A stretch of 64,000 nt of DNA. It comes from Rhodocyclales bacterium (GTDB lineage: Bacteria > Pseudomonadota > Gammaproteobacteria > Burkholderiales > Rhodocyclaceae). This document shows, in pieces, positions 18,743 through 28,441 of this stretch; the stretch's first letter is position 1; each line of letters begins with the position of its first letter. A program made the position numbers and the translations under genes. Location of the stretch: assembly GCA_028292485.1 (NCBI GenBank), contig JAQGMG010000053.1, forward strand, positions 42,073-106,072, read 5' to 3'. The notes under the pieces are model-generated. The model searched no databases, had not been told where the DNA came from, and saw only the letters and a list, made by a program, of their open reading frames with translations.

Positions 18743-20950
18743 TCAGACCTTGAAGCCGGAAACGGAACCCTTGAGTTCCACGGCCAGATCGGCGAGCTGA
18801 CCGATAGACAGAGCGGATTGCTGCGTGCCGCGTGTCGTCTGTTCGGTAATCGCCAGAATCTCGCGCATCGATTCCGACACGTCGGTCGCGACCGCCGCCT
18901 GTTTCTGCGTATCCGACGAGATGCGTTCAACCAGTGTCGCCATTTCCACCGACACGTCGCCGATTTCACCGAGCGCCTGACCGGCCGCATCGGAAAGCTT
19001 GGCTCCTTCAACCACACCCCGCGTCGAGTTTTCCATAGCGGCCACGGCGTCCTGTGTATCGGTCTGAATCGTCTTCACGATCGCCGCGATCTGTTTCGTT
19101 GCTTCCGCGGAACGTTCAGCGAGTCGCTGCACTTCTTCCGCAACCACCGTAAAGCCGCGGCCCGCTTCACCGGCGGTCGCCGCCTGAATGGCGGCGTTCA
19201 GCGCCAGCACGTTCGTCTGTTCGGTAATGTCCGAGATCAGCTCCACGATTTCACCAATTTCCTGCGAGGATTCGCCGAGACGCTTGATACGCTTGGAGGT
19301 TTCCTGGATCTGCTCGCGAATTTCATTCATGCCGGAGATGGAATCCTGCACGGCCGTCGTTCCCTTGCGAGCGGCTTCCAGCGAACGGCGCGCCACCTGT
19401 GCGGTCTGCAGCGCGCTGCTCGATACCGCCGAGATCTGCTTGGCCATGTCCTGCACCTGCGAACCGGCATATTGAATATTGCGCGACTGGCGTTCGGACG
19501 CGTCGAGCAACTCGCCCGACATGCGTTGCGCAGATTCCGTCGCTTGCGTCAGACGATTGGCAGCGTCGTTGATGCGTCGCACCAGAACCGAGAGTTCTTC
19601 AATCGTGTAATTCACCGAGTCGGCGATGGCGCCCGTCACGTCTTCCGTAACCGTCGCACGGATCGTCAAGTCACCGTCGGCCAAATCGCCCATTTCATTC
19701 ATCAGGCGCAAGATGGCCTGCTGCGTATTGTTCCGGTCGCCTTCGGCCGCGGCTCGCAACGCTTCCGCTTCGTCGCGACGCGTCGAAATGTCATCGCTAT
19801 ATACGAACACCATGTAGGCCAGCACGAGCAAGGAGAGCAAGGCGAACAACACGATCAGCACGGTCAGCAGGTTCCAGCCCGTGTAGGCTTTCCGGTAGCC
19901 TTCAGCGAGCGCATTCGTGCTTTCGAGCAATGGCACCGAATCCTTGAAAATCTGCAAGCCGGCGCGCTTGGCTTGAACCAGTGGCTGAACGTTGGACAGA
20001 ATGCCGCCGACCGCCAGCAGGTGGCGTGTCGCGAACTTGCGCAAGCCCTGCAGTTTTTCCTGCATCTCGGCATTGCTGTTCATGTTGCCGAGTTCGTCAA
20101 GCAACTGGCTCAGGGTATTGGAGTCCTTGCCCAGCAGGAACACGATTTCCGGATCGACCGATTCGGAAGCCAGCAGCGCATTGGCATTTTTTGCCATGCG
20201 CTGGGTCAGCATGACCACGTAATTGGACGTTGCAATTTCGGCCGCCGGCGCATTGAACTGCAGCTTCAGCGCGGCTACCTGTTGTGCATAGTCGAGCAGC
20301 TCGGCATTGTTGGCATTGATGATGTCGACCGCCGTACCGAGACGCGTGATGTTGAGCTGCTGACCCGTCAGCTGCTCGGCATTCTTGCTCATCTTGTCCC
20401 ACAGCGTGGTCAGGTCTCCGAGAGCCTTGCCAACCGATCCCGGGCTGCTGGGTACCGTCACGCCGTCGATCTCGCCGCCGTCCGTGACCGCCTTGAGCAA
20501 GGCGGCCATGTGGTCGCGCGACTCCTTCAATTCCGTGAAGCCCGTGCCGCCGCGACTTGCGCTACCGCTGACCGTGCGGCCTTCGCGTGCGCCGCCAGTC
20601 ACCGTGATCTGCGCCGACTTGGCGATAACCTGCGATTGCGTACCCATTTGCGTGGCCGCAGACACGAAAGCCGTGCCCTGCGTGGCCGCGTGAATCTGCA
20701 GGTAAGTCAGCACAACCGCGGTGAGCGTCAGCGCCCCGAACACGATACCGAGTACGCGTAACTGGCCGCCCACTGCCCGACCGCCGAGCCATCTGGGCAG
20801 CAGCTTGCCGAGCCTGGACAGAAAAGCGGATCGAGGCGCTACGTCATCCAGCGGGACGGCGTTGTCCATGACCGTGCTGTCCGAGCCTTCAGCAGCGCTC
20901 TCGATAGCGGGCTTCGCGCGCTTGAAACGATCAAGAAATTTGAGTGCCAT
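18743..20950 (-). CDS. pilJ: Type IV pilus methyl-accepting chemotaxis protein PilJ
   Basis: A transmembrane chemoreceptor of 735 residues feeding the Chp kinase. A cytoplasmic N-terminal extension of about 65 residues is followed by TM1 ([20 protein letters not shown]). Two PilJ-type periplasmic modules follow, then TM2 ([23 protein letters not shown]) and a HAMP-like region ([18 protein letters not shown]). The long signalling coiled coil has the hairpin tip [24 protein letters not shown], close to the consensus. A CGGAG site precedes the ATG. It lies 83 bases before chpA and 174 bases after pilI. Confidence 0.95.
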   Translation of the reverse strand: MALKFLDRFKRAKPAIESAAEGSDSTVMDNAVPLDDVAPRSAFLSRLGKLLPRWLGGRAVGGQLRVLGIVFGALTLTAVVLTYLQIHAATQGTAFVSAATQMGTQSQVIAKSAQITVTGGAREGRTVSGSASRGGTGFTELKESRDHMAALLKAVTDGGEIDGVTVPSSPGSVGKALGDLTTLWDKMSKNAEQLTGQQLNITRLGTAVDIINANNAELLDYAQQVAALKLQFNAPAAEIATSNYVVMLTQRMAKNANALLASESVDPEIVFLLGKDSNTLSQLLDELGNMNSNAEMQEKLQGLRKFATRHLLAVGGILSNVQPLVQAKRAGLQIFKDSVPLLESTNALAEGYRKAYTGWNLLTVLIVLFALLSLLVLAYMVFVYSDDISTRRDEAEALRAAAEGDRNNTQQAILRLMNEMGDLADGDLTIRATVTEDVTGAIADSVNYTIEELSVLVRRINDAANRLTQATESAQRMSGELLDASERQSRNIQYAGSQVQDMAKQISAVSSSALQTAQVARRSLEAARKGTTAVQDSISGMNEIREQIQETSKRIKRLGESSQEIGEIVELISDITEQTNVLALNAAIQAATAGEAGRGFTVVAEEVQRLAERSAEATKQIAAIVKTIQTDTQDAVAAMENSTRGVVEGAKLSDAAGQALGEIGDVSVEMATLVERISSDTQKQAAVATDVSESMREILAITEQTTRGTQQSALSIGQLADLAVELKGSVSGFKV

Positions 20951-21124
20951 GCGTATGCTCCGGTGGTGCAGTCTGATCTACGTTGGTTCAGCTTGGCTTC
21001 CTGGCGACATCGCCGGGAAAGCGGCTACCTTGAACAAGCAGCTACTTGGTTTTGCTGTGATGCATTCGATGCGCCAATCTTGTCGGCACAGGCGATTTCA
21101 AAAGGCTTTTCAGCACAAATTCTG

Positions 21125-21649
21125 TTACGCATGGGTGTCCAGGGTCGCGTCCAGGAAACGCGGGTCGGCCAGCAGTGGCCGAACCGTCAGCTTGCGCCAC
21201 AGGCGATCCTGCGAATCCCGTACGGCACCCCCTACCCATGTACGGGAATCAACCAGCGCGTCATCCGGATCGAAGTCTTCCGGATTGCGCAGCCCCAGCG
21301 CGCGGCTTACCAGCAATGCGGTGTTCATGCCCTGCCGCGTGCCGACCAGCAGGATGCGCGCGTCACTTGTGAGCTGCGTCGGCGACTCGCCGCAAAACGC
21401 CGCAAAATCGACCACGCTATATAGATTGCCGCGCACATTGGCCAGACCACGAAACCAGTTGCGGGTCAGCGGTACCGGTGTAAGCGATGGGGCGGCAATG
21501 ATTTCACCGGCCTCCGACAAATCGAGCAGCCAGTTCTCCGGCCCCGCATTCACTGCCAGCAAGGCGGACCGACGGCCTGTCAGCTTCACCTCTGCCAGGC
21601 GGCGTGTCAGGTCCTGCTGGAATTCTCTCAGGCTCTGTCTTTTTGCCAT
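21125..21649 (-). CDS. pilI: CheW-like adaptor PilI
   Basis: A 174-residue CheW-domain adaptor expected to bridge PilJ and ChpA. Family-typical segments are LDLSEAGEIIAAPSLTPVPLTRNWFRGLANVRGNLYSVVDF, with GLANVRG equivalent to the CheW GLINLRG, and RILLVGT. The N-terminal LREFQQDLTRRL helix is characteristic of PilI rather than flagellar CheW. It sits between pilH and pilJ. Confidence 0.9.
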   Translation of the reverse strand: MAKRQSLREFQQDLTRRLAEVKLTGRRSALLAVNAGPENWLLDLSEAGEIIAAPSLTPVPLTRNWFRGLANVRGNLYSVVDFAAFCGESPTQLTSDARILLVGTRQGMNTALLVSRALGLRNPEDFDPDDALVDSRTWVGGAVRDSQDRLWRKLTVRPLLADPRFLDATLDTHA

Positions 21650-21697
21650 GTTTTCGTCATGTTCTGCCGGTGAGGAACTGCCCCGAAAATCGTGCTA

Positions 21698-22063
21698 TCA
21701 GCCGATCGCTTCTATTTTCTTGATCAGCTCGTCGTGGTCCAGGGGCTTGGTCATATAGTCGAAAGCCCCCTGACGCATGCCCCAGATCTTGTCGGTTTCC
21801 TGATCCTTGCTGGTGGTCATGATCACCGGGATATGGCGTGTCGTCTCTTCGCGCGAGATCGTTCGCGTTGCCTGATAGCCATTGATGCCGGGCATGACCA
21901 CATCCATCAGGATCAGGTCGGGCAGCTCGGCCTTGGCTTTGACGACACCGTCTTCGCCGTTTTCGGCGGTGACGACGTTGAAGCCGCTCTTGGTCAGGAA
22001 TTCGGTCAGTGCGAAACGCTCGGTAGGAGAGTCATCGACAACCAGTATTTTTTTGATAGGCAT
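21698..22063 (-). CDS. pilH: Response regulator PilH
   Basis: A single-domain CheY-like receiver of 121 residues. The acidic pocket (VVDDS), phosphoacceptor aspartate (LILMDVVMPG, D52), switch threonine (VIMTTSK) and lysine (TKPLD) are all present. In the Pseudomonas Chp system the equivalent protein counteracts PilG and influences pilus retraction. AAGGAG precedes the ATG, 18 bases after pilG. Confidence 0.93.
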   Translation of the reverse strand: MPIKKILVVDDSPTERFALTEFLTKSGFNVVTAENGEDGVVKAKAELPDLILMDVVMPGINGYQATRTISREETTRHIPVIMTTSKDQETDKIWGMRQGAFDYMTKPLDHDELIKKIEAIG

Positions 22064-22081
22064 GATGGGCTCCTTGAAACT

Positions 22082-22483
22082 CTATTTTCCAATACGTGCT
22101 GCAGTGTGGGCTAGCACGGCCTTGAGCAGACTGTCCTTGGTAAAAGGCTTGGTCAGGTACTCGTCCGAGCCGACCATGCGGCCGCGCGCCCGGTCAAACA
22201 AGCCGTCCTTGGAGGACAGCATGATGACGGGCGTGCCCGCATAGCGTGGGTTCTTCTTGATGAGTGCACAGGTCTGATAACCATCCAGACGCGGCATCAT
22301 GATGTCGACAAAGATCAGGTCAGGGTGATGATCGGAGATTTTCGACAGCGCGTCGAAACCGTCCTCGGCCAGCAAAACCTGGTAGCCCGCCTGGGCCAGG
22401 AATATTTCGGCGCTGCGACGGATCGTATTGCTGTCGTCGATGACCATCACTTTGACGCCGGTGACGTCAGGTCCTTCTGCCAA
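22082..22483 (-). CDS. pilG: Response regulator PilG
   Basis: A single-domain receiver of 133 residues with VIDDS, phosphoacceptor LIFVDIMMPRLDG, switch serine (VIMLSSKDG) and TKPF lysine. PilG promotes pilus extension in the Pseudomonas system. The start is TTG at 22483, supported by AGGAG seven bases upstream; no ATG precedes the receiver core. It is the first gene of the pilGHIJ-chpA operon. The 178-base gap to rubredoxin should contain its promoter, but no convincing -35/-10 pair was found. Confidence 0.93.
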   Translation of the reverse strand: MAEGPDVTGVKVMVIDDSNTIRRSAEIFLAQAGYQVLLAEDGFDALSKISDHHPDLIFVDIMMPRLDGYQTCALIKKNPRYAGTPVIMLSSKDGLFDRARGRMVGSDEYLTKPFTKDSLLKAVLAHTAARIGK

Positions 22484-22661
22484 CGCGATACTCCTCTTGT
22501 TTGAGCCGTTCCTTTGCCGATATTACGTCGGCATTGACAGGACGGGTTCGATTACCTTTGAGGTTACCCGGTGCCGTCCTTCTACAGGGCGTATGGCCGG
22601 GTCAAATGTGGCTTGTATTGTGAACTTTGCCGCAATGTAACTGCTTTTGTTTGCACGTGTC

Positions 22662-22847
22662 TCAGATTTCAATCATCTCAAAATCTTCCTTGCGCGCGCC
22701 GCACTCAGGACAGGTCCAGTTTGGCGGCACTGCTTGCCAGCGTGTTCCCGGTGGAATGCCTTCCTCCGGAGAGCCAACTGCTTCGTCGTAAATCCAGCCG
22801 CAAATCAGGCACATCCAGGTTGTGTAGGGAAGATCGCTATCAGCCAT
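22662..22847 (-). CDS. rubA: Rubredoxin
   Basis: A 61-residue one-iron electron carrier. The iron is bound by C13-x2-C16 (MCLICGWIYDE) and C46-x2-C49 (WTCPECGARKEDF), the standard rubredoxin spacing. GSPEEGIPPGT is the conserved middle. It is upstream of pilG on the same strand and divergent from thiD across 152 bases. Its partner reductase or oxygenase is not in the window. Confidence 0.96.
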   Translation of the reverse strand: MADSDLPYTTWMCLICGWIYDEAVGSPEEGIPPGTRWQAVPPNWTCPECGARKEDFEMIEI

Positions 22848-22999
22848 GACTGCCGTATTAAGTTAAAATCCTGAGCGATCTTAGCGCATTTTCCAAAATG
22901 TGCTTCTCCCGTAAAACATCGGCATTTCCCCGCTGTTTCTTGAGTAACACATTGATCGGGTCATTGATCACTCCTCTTCATCTTCTGCGGTAGCTTGCC

Positions 23000-23827
23000 A
23001 TGACGCACGGCACACCCCTTGCCTCTCCGCCTGTTGTCCTGACTTTCGCGGCGTCTGACCCGACCGGTGGCGCGGGCATGCAGGCGGATATATTGACTAT
23101 TGCCGCACTCGGTGGCCACCCGCTTTCAGTGCTGACGGGGCTGACCGTGCAGGACACGCGCGGCATCGAGGGCACGCAAGCTGTTGATGATGATTGGGTG
23201 GTCGACCAGGCGCGCATCCTGCTCGAAGACATGAGCGTGCAAGCCTTCAAGATCGGCGTGCTGTGCAGCGTGGAAAACGTGGCAGCAGTCGCCGAGGTGC
23301 TTGCGGATTACCCCGATATCCCGGTCGTCTTCGATCCGGTGATTGCCTCGGGGCGCGGTGATCCGCTGGCCGACGAGGAGATGCTCATCGCCATGAGCGA
23401 GATGTTGCTGCCGCTGACGACCGTGCTGACGCCCAATAGTATCGAAGCGCGCCGGCTGACGCAGGAAGAGGACGACAGTGAGGATGTGGAAGACATCGCG
23501 CTGGCCGATTGCGCCAACTACCTCATCGAGCTTGGTGCAAAACATGTATTGATAACGGGCACCCACGAGCAGGCGCCGCAGGTGGTAAATACCCTTTATG
23601 GCCCGAGCGGCGTGATCTGCACCGACGCGTGGGAGCGCCTGGCTGGTAGCTATCATGGCTCCGGCTGTACGCTCGCTTCGGCGATTGCCCTCATGCTGGC
23701 GCGCGGCATGGATGTGCGCGAGGCGGTGCAGGCTGCCCAGCGCTATACATGGAATACGCTGGCGCATGCCATTCACCCTGGCATGGGTCAGGCGATTCCG
23801 AACCGTTTCTTTGCCCACAAATTTTAA
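23000..23827 (+). CDS. thiD: Hydroxymethylpyrimidine/phosphomethylpyrimidine kinase
   Basis: ThiD phosphorylates HMP and HMP-P to HMP-PP for thiamin synthesis (ribokinase fold). The 275-residue protein has the substrate motif SDPTGGAGMQADI (usually DPSGGAG), TVQDTRG, VVFDPVIASGRGDPL, LTPNSIEARRL, and the anion-hole/catalytic GSYHGSGCTLASAIA. It runs into thiE with only 8 bases between, forming a thiD-thiE-hemL run. No TPP riboswitch consensus was seen in the 152-base leader. Confidence 0.95.
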   Translation: MTHGTPLASPPVVLTFAASDPTGGAGMQADILTIAALGGHPLSVLTGLTVQDTRGIEGTQAVDDDWVVDQARILLEDMSVQAFKIGVLCSVENVAAVAEVLADYPDIPVVFDPVIASGRGDPLADEEMLIAMSEMLLPLTTVLTPNSIEARRLTQEEDDSEDVEDIALADCANYLIELGAKHVLITGTHEQAPQVVNTLYGPSGVICTDAWERLAGSYHGSGCTLASAIALMLARGMDVREAVQAAQRYTWNTLAHAIHPGMGQAIPNRFFAHKF

Positions 23828-23835
23828 CTACATAC

Positions 23836-24459
23836 ATGGCCGGACTGCCGATGAAGCGCGGGCTCTACCTCGTCACTCCGGACTGGGATGACACGCCGCG
23901 GCTGCTTGCGGCAACGCGCGCTGCGGTGCGCGGTGGGGCGGTTTGCGTGCAATATCGCCACAAGGGGACGACGACTTCGCGGCGCATGGAGCAGGCGCTG
24001 GCATTGTCTGTCGCGCTACGCGGGTCGGGCGTGAGCTTCATCGTCAATGACGATGCTGCTCTGGCAGCGGCCGTGGAGGCCGATGGCGTACACCTTGGTC
24101 GCGACGATGGTGTGGCTGCGCTGCGCGCCATGCATGGCGACGACTTCATCATCGGCGTCTCGTGCTACGACGAATTCGAGCGTGCCGAGCGCGCTGTCGC
24201 CGACGGTGCAAGCTACATTGCATTCGGCGCCATGTTTGCGTCGCCGACCAAACCGGACGCCGTCGCCGCACCGATCGAGTTGATCAGGCGCGCCAAGGCG
24301 GAATTACCCTTGCCGGTGGCCTGCATCGGCGGCATCACGGCCGACAATGCTGCGCCACTCGTAGCCGCTGGCGCCGACTGGCTGGCAGTGATCAGTGACA
24401 TCTACGCTGCAGCCGATGCAGAGGCACAGGCTGCCCGCATCGCTCGGTTGTATACCTGA
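23836..24459 (+). CDS. thiE: Thiamine-phosphate synthase
   Basis: ThiE couples HMP-PP with thiazole phosphate to give thiamin phosphate. Signature segments are [64 protein letters not shown] and IGGITADNA, matching the TIM-barrel active site. From ATG at 23836 it has 207 residues; ATG at 23851 ([10 protein letters not shown]) is an equally plausible start. The open frame extends upstream but overlaps thiD. Confidence 0.94.
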   Translation: MAGLPMKRGLYLVTPDWDDTPRLLAATRAAVRGGAVCVQYRHKGTTTSRRMEQALALSVALRGSGVSFIVNDDAALAAAVEADGVHLGRDDGVAALRAMHGDDFIIGVSCYDEFERAERAVADGASYIAFGAMFASPTKPDAVAAPIELIRRAKAELPLPVACIGGITADNAAPLVAAGADWLAVISDIYAAADAEAQAARIARLYT

Positions 24460-24493
24460 GCTCACGCTGCGCTACACATCTTCAACTTTCCCC

Positions 24494-25780
24494 ATGTCAT
24501 CCATGTCCCGTAACGAAGAACTCTTTGCCCGCGCACAGCGCAGCATTCCCGGCGGCGTGAATTCGCCTGTTCGTGCTTTCCGTTCCGTCGGCGGCACGCC
24601 GCGTTTCCTTGATCGGGCGCAAGGCGCCTATGTCTGGGATGCCGACGGCAGACGCTATATCGATTACGTTGGTTCCTGGGGGCCGGCGATTCTTGGTCAC
24701 GCACATCCTGCTGTTGTGGAAGCCGTGCAGCGTGCCGCAGTCGACGGCTTGTCATTCGGCGCACCGACCGAGCGTGAAGTCGAGATGGCCGAGCTGCTCA
24801 TCGAGCTGCTGCCGAGTATGGAAATGGTGCGCCTTGTTTCCTCCGGCACCGAGGCGACGATGAGCGCGATCCGCCTGGCGCGCGGCTTCACGGGGCGTGA
24901 TGCCATCGTCAAGTTCGAAGGCTGCTATCACGGCCACGCCGATAGCTTGCTGGTCAAGGCGGGTTCGGGCCTGCTGACCTTCGGCAATCCCTCGTCGGGC
25001 GGTGTGCCGGCCGATTTCGCCAAGCACACCATCGTGCTCGACTACAACGACTTGGCGCAGTTGCAGGAGTTGTTCGCCGCACGTGGCAGCGAGATCGCGG
25101 CCGTCATCATCGAACCCGTGGCAGGCAACATGAATCTGGTACGCCCCTCGCAGGCTTATATGGATGGCTTGCGCACGCTATGCATAAAGCATGGCGCAGT
25201 GCTGATCTTCGATGAAGTCATGACCGGTTTTCGCGTCGGCCTTACTGGCGTACAGGGCCTCTACAACATCACGCCAGACCTCACCACGCTGGGCAAGATC
25301 ATCGGCGGCGGCATGCCGGTCGGTGCTTTCGGCGGCCGTCGCGACATCATGCAATGCATTGCGCCGCTCGGTTCGGTGTATCAGGCGGGCACCTTGTCGG
25401 GCAGCCCGGTGGCGGTAGCGGCAGGACTGGCTACCTTGCGACTGATCCAGCAAGCCGGTTTCTACGAGACCTTGTCCGCACAGACCCAGGCCTTTGCGGC
25501 GGGTGTTGCAGCGGCGGCGGCAAAGCACGGCATCGCTTTCAGCGCGCAGTCGGTTGGCGCGATGTTCGGGCTCTACTTCAGCGCCGAGCCGCCCACAAGC
25601 TTTGCCGAAGTAATGAAGAGTGATCGCGAGCGCTTCAATCGCTTCTTCCACCTGATGCTGGAGGCCGGGCACTTTCTCGCGCCTTCGGCGTTCGAGGCCG
25701 GCTTCGTGTCGGCTGCGCATACGGCTGAGGACATTGCCGAGAGCATTGCTGCGGCCGACGCGGCGTTCGCGCAGTTGTAG
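24494..25780 (+). CDS. hemL: Glutamate-1-semialdehyde 2,1-aminomutase
   Basis: HemL converts glutamate-1-semialdehyde to 5-aminolevulinate with PLP, the C5 entry to haem. From ATG at 24494 it has 428 residues, the usual length; a second ATG lies at 24503. Motifs include [44 protein letters not shown], the [11 protein letters not shown] loop, [10 protein letters not shown] and the PLP lysine in [17 protein letters not shown] (K268). It follows thiE by 34 bases. Confidence 0.96.
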   Translation: MSSMSRNEELFARAQRSIPGGVNSPVRAFRSVGGTPRFLDRAQGAYVWDADGRRYIDYVGSWGPAILGHAHPAVVEAVQRAAVDGLSFGAPTEREVEMAELLIELLPSMEMVRLVSSGTEATMSAIRLARGFTGRDAIVKFEGCYHGHADSLLVKAGSGLLTFGNPSSGGVPADFAKHTIVLDYNDLAQLQELFAARGSEIAAVIIEPVAGNMNLVRPSQAYMDGLRTLCIKHGAVLIFDEVMTGFRVGLTGVQGLYNITPDLTTLGKIIGGGMPVGAFGGRRDIMQCIAPLGSVYQAGTLSGSPVAVAAGLATLRLIQQAGFYETLSAQTQAFAAGVAAAAAKHGIAFSAQSVGAMFGLYFSAEPPTSFAEVMKSDRERFNRFFHLMLEAGHFLAPSAFEAGFVSAAHTAEDIAESIAAADAAFAQL

Positions 25781-25781
25781 T

Positions 25782-25869
25782 TGTAGGTTGGATGAGCGAA
25801 GCGTAATCCGACGTTGGGCAGAGATCGTGCGATTTCCAGCGTCGGATTACGCTGCTCATCCAACCTACA
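25782..25869. repeat. Palindromic TGTAGGTTGGATGAGC repeat
   Basis: Two arms, TGTAGGTTGGATGAGCG...GTAATCCGACG and CGTCGGATTAC...GCTCATCCAACCTACA, are near-perfect reverse complements around a spacer of about 25 bases. This family is widely dispersed in proteobacterial genomes. It sits between the convergent ends of hemL and mgtE and could serve as a bidirectional terminator-like hairpin. The mgtE stop codon lies inside the right arm. Confidence 0.8.
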
Positions 25870-27319
25870 TGAGCAATCGAGACGCCAGCCCGAGAAAGAT
25901 GAAGAAGCCGCCCGAGTCGGTGCAGGCGGTGATCATCACCGATGAGCCCAGTGCCGGGTCTCTGCCAAGACGTATCAGGGTCATCGGGATACACACGCCC
26001 ATCAGGGCGGCGAGCAACAGGTTGAGCGTCATGGCCAGGGTCATGACCAGCCCCAGCGACATGCTGTGATACAGAGCCGCAGCCAGCAGGCCAAGCAGGC
26101 CGCCCCACACCACGCCATTGAGCAGCGCGACGCTCAGCTCCTTGCGCAGCAGCCGCTGGAACATGTCGTGATGCACTTGCCCCATGGCAATGGCGCGCAC
26201 GATCATGGTGATCGTCTGGTTGCCGGAGTTGCCGCCGATGCCGGCCACGATGGGCATCAACGCGGCGAGCGCGACGAGCTTTTCGATTGAGCCTTCAAAC
26301 GCGCCGATCACGCGCGAGGCAATGAAGGCGGTGACGAGATTCACCGCCAGCCAGGACCAGCGGTTCTTCACCGAGTCCCACACCGAGGCGAAGATGTCTT
26401 CTTCTTCCTTCAAACCGGCCTGGCTTAGCAGTTCGGACTCGGACTGTTCGCGGATGAAGTCAACCACGGTCGCCACGGTCAGGCGTCCGATCAGTCGCCG
26501 GTCGCGATTGGTGACCGGGGCCGAGACGAGGTCGTAACGCTCGAAAGCCTTGGCTGCATCGTCGGCCTTGTCGCCGGGATGCAGGCACAGCATTTCGGTC
26601 AGCATGAGCTCGCCAACATTTTTTTCCGGATCATTGATGAGCAGGCGATGCAGAGGGAGCACGCCCAGCAGCCGTTCTTCGCGGTCAATGACAAATAGCT
26701 GGTCGGTGTGGTCGGGCAACTCGTCGAAGCGGCGCAGGTAGCGCATCACCACTTCGAGCGTCACGTCCTCGCGCACCGACACCATCTCGAAATCCATCAG
26801 CGCACCGACGGCGTCCTCTTCGTAGGACATGGCCGCGCGCAGCTGTTCGCGCTCCTCGGCGTCGAGGCCGAGATAGACGTCGTCCATGACCTGCTTGGGC
26901 AGGTCGGGCGCCAGGTCGGCGAGTTCGTCGGCGTCGAGTTGTTCGGCGGCTGCGACCAGCTCGGCCGTGTCCATCGACTCGATGAGCGACTCGCGTACCG
27001 CATCGGAGACTTCGAGCAGCACTTCGCCGTCACTGATCTGCGAGTCTTCACCGCGGATCAGTTCCCAGACGAAGAGACGATCATCGAGTGGCAGCGCTTC
27101 GAGAATAAAGGCAATGTCGGCCGGGTGCAGGGCGGAGAGCTTGCCGGTGAGCCGCGCCACGTTCTGCTTGTGCACGAGGTTCTCGACCAGCTCGTGATTC
27201 TTCATCTCCTGCCGATGGACCAGTTCCTCTTCGCGTTTCTGACGGGCGAGCAGGGCCTGCACCTCGCGCAGGGTGTGCTGCATGTCATCGTGATGGAGCT
27301 GGTCGGGCGTGTTGGCCAT
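25865..27319 (-). CDS. mgtE: MgtE-type magnesium transporter
   Basis: MgtE is a Mg2+-gated channel of the inner membrane. The 484-residue protein has an N-terminal MgtE_N superhelical domain (LSALHPADIAFILEALP to about residue 165). Two CBS domains follow (MDFEMVSVREDVTLEVVMRYLR; LMLTEMLCLHPGDKADDAAKAF). Five membrane segments are next, the first with WLAVNLVTAFIASRVIGAFE, and GGNSGNQTITMIVRAIAMG forms the selectivity region. The C-terminus (TDSGGFFIFLGLASRLLM) ends at a TAG supplied by the dispersed repeat. Confidence 0.95.
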   Translation of the reverse strand: MANTPDQLHHDDMQHTLREVQALLARQKREEELVHRQEMKNHELVENLVHKQNVARLTGKLSALHPADIAFILEALPLDDRLFVWELIRGEDSQISDGEVLLEVSDAVRESLIESMDTAELVAAAEQLDADELADLAPDLPKQVMDDVYLGLDAEEREQLRAAMSYEEDAVGALMDFEMVSVREDVTLEVVMRYLRRFDELPDHTDQLFVIDREERLLGVLPLHRLLINDPEKNVGELMLTEMLCLHPGDKADDAAKAFERYDLVSAPVTNRDRRLIGRLTVATVVDFIREQSESELLSQAGLKEEEDIFASVWDSVKNRWSWLAVNLVTAFIASRVIGAFEGSIEKLVALAALMPIVAGIGGNSGNQTITMIVRAIAMGQVHHDMFQRLLRKELSVALLNGVVWGGLLGLLAAALYHSMSLGLVMTLAMTLNLLLAALMGVCIPMTLIRLGRDPALGSSVMITACTDSGGFFIFLGLASRLLM

Positions 27320-27452
27320 GGCAGGCTGCGCGAAAAAATGCCGATGGAAAGAGCTGGCGAGTGTAACCCAGCAGACCAGATCGAAAGGCGTGAAAAATGG
27401 GCGTTGCGATGCGTATTTCCGCCAGCGCGACGGAGGCCGTACGCCTCGGCAG

Positions 27453-27470
27453 AGGCTGCACTTGCAGCCT
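27453..27470 (-). terminator. Hairpin just after mtgA
   Basis: A perfect 7-base-pair stem (AGGCTGC/GCAGCCT) with a 4-base loop lies directly after the mtgA stop codon. The minus-strand sequence that follows lacks a T-run, so intrinsic termination is weakly supported. Confidence 0.3.
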
Positions 27471-27472
27471 TG

Positions 27473-28165
27473 TCAAGGCACCTCGGCGGAAGCCATGCGC
27501 GCGAGCACGCGACCCGAATGTGCAATCAGCCTGGGCGGGTAAGTCTTCTCGAATTTCCGTGGGTTGGGCAGCATCACCGCGATGTGCGCAGCCTGGTTGG
27601 CATTGAGCTGCGCGGCGGAGATATTGTAGTAACGCCGCGAGGCCGCTTCGGCGCCGAAGACACCATTGCCCCACTCGACGACATTGAGATAGACCTCGAG
27701 AATGCGTCGCTTGTCCCATAACAATTCGATCATCACCGTGATGATCGCTTCCTCGCCTTTGCGCAGGTAGCTGCGCGAGGGTGTCAGGAACAGGTTCTTC
27801 GCCAGTTGCTGGCTGATCGTCGAGCCGCCTGCCACCGACTTGCCCTTGCGCTGATTCTTCTCGAGCGCTTTCTGCATGCCCGCCCAGTCGAAGCCTTCGT
27901 GGTCGACGAATTTGTCGTCCTCGGCGGCGATCACTGCACGTTTCAGACTGGGCGATATGCGTTGATAGGGCACCCATGTGTATTGCAATCTGGCTTCGGG
28001 ATTCTTCTCGCGCAGCTCATCCAGGCGTAGCGACATGAAGCTGGTCGTCGAGGGATCGACCCATTTCCACCACAGCACATGACCCAGCAGCCATACCTGG
28101 TAGACAAGAATGAACAGGATGAGCGCGATGATCGTGCGTTTGAGGAGACGGCCGACGGAGGTCAT
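27473..28165 (-). CDS. mtgA: Monofunctional biosynthetic peptidoglycan transglycosylase
   Basis: MtgA polymerises lipid II into glycan strands (GT51 family) at the inner membrane. From ATG at 28165 it has 230 residues, the normal length. One N-terminal TM helix (TIIALILFILVYQVWLLG) is followed by the GT51 motifs AAEDDKFVDHEGFDW (catalytic glutamate), GGSTISQQLAKNLFL, RKGEEAIITVMIELLWDKRRILEVYLNVVEWG and GVFGAEAASRRYY. The open frame continues upstream, but without family similarity. The 276 bases to the divergent hydrolase gene show no other gene. Confidence 0.95.
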   Translation of the reverse strand: MTSVGRLLKRTIIALILFILVYQVWLLGHVLWWKWVDPSTTSFMSLRLDELREKNPEARLQYTWVPYQRISPSLKRAVIAAEDDKFVDHEGFDWAGMQKALEKNQRKGKSVAGGSTISQQLAKNLFLTPSRSYLRKGEEAIITVMIELLWDKRRILEVYLNVVEWGNGVFGAEAASRRYYNISAAQLNANQAAHIAVMLPNPRKFEKTYPPRLIAHSGRVLARMASAEVP

Positions 28166-28441
28166 GAACGGCAGGTACCGGTAAGCGGTTGGACAGGAGG
28201 CTTTCGGGCGCAGAGGATTGCAGAGCCATCGTATGGAAGCAAGCGCCATGTATCTGCCGCGCGTCTGACACAACCGCCGGGAAATACACCCTTGCGGGCG
28301 TAGCGTCTCGCAGAGCCATATATTGCGGTATTCTCCGCGCATGCCGGATTGGTGGCCGCGGCCTGGTCACAAAAGCGGCAGTCAAGTCTGTAGCACCCTC
28401 GCAGCACACGCTTGTAGCAACATCTTGCCAAGGAGTTTGCT

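Noticed and set aside
18818..20761. 647-codon frame antisense to pilJ
   Set aside because: Composition is low-complexity (His, Arg, Gln rich) and pilJ on the other strand has clear chemoreceptor motifs.
22848..22999. TPP riboswitch ahead of thiD
   Set aside because: No CTGAGA-type core or the expected helices are visible in this short leader.
27320..27472. Small gene between mgtE and mtgA
   Set aside because: No frame with a start and ribosome-binding site; only a short hairpin is seen.
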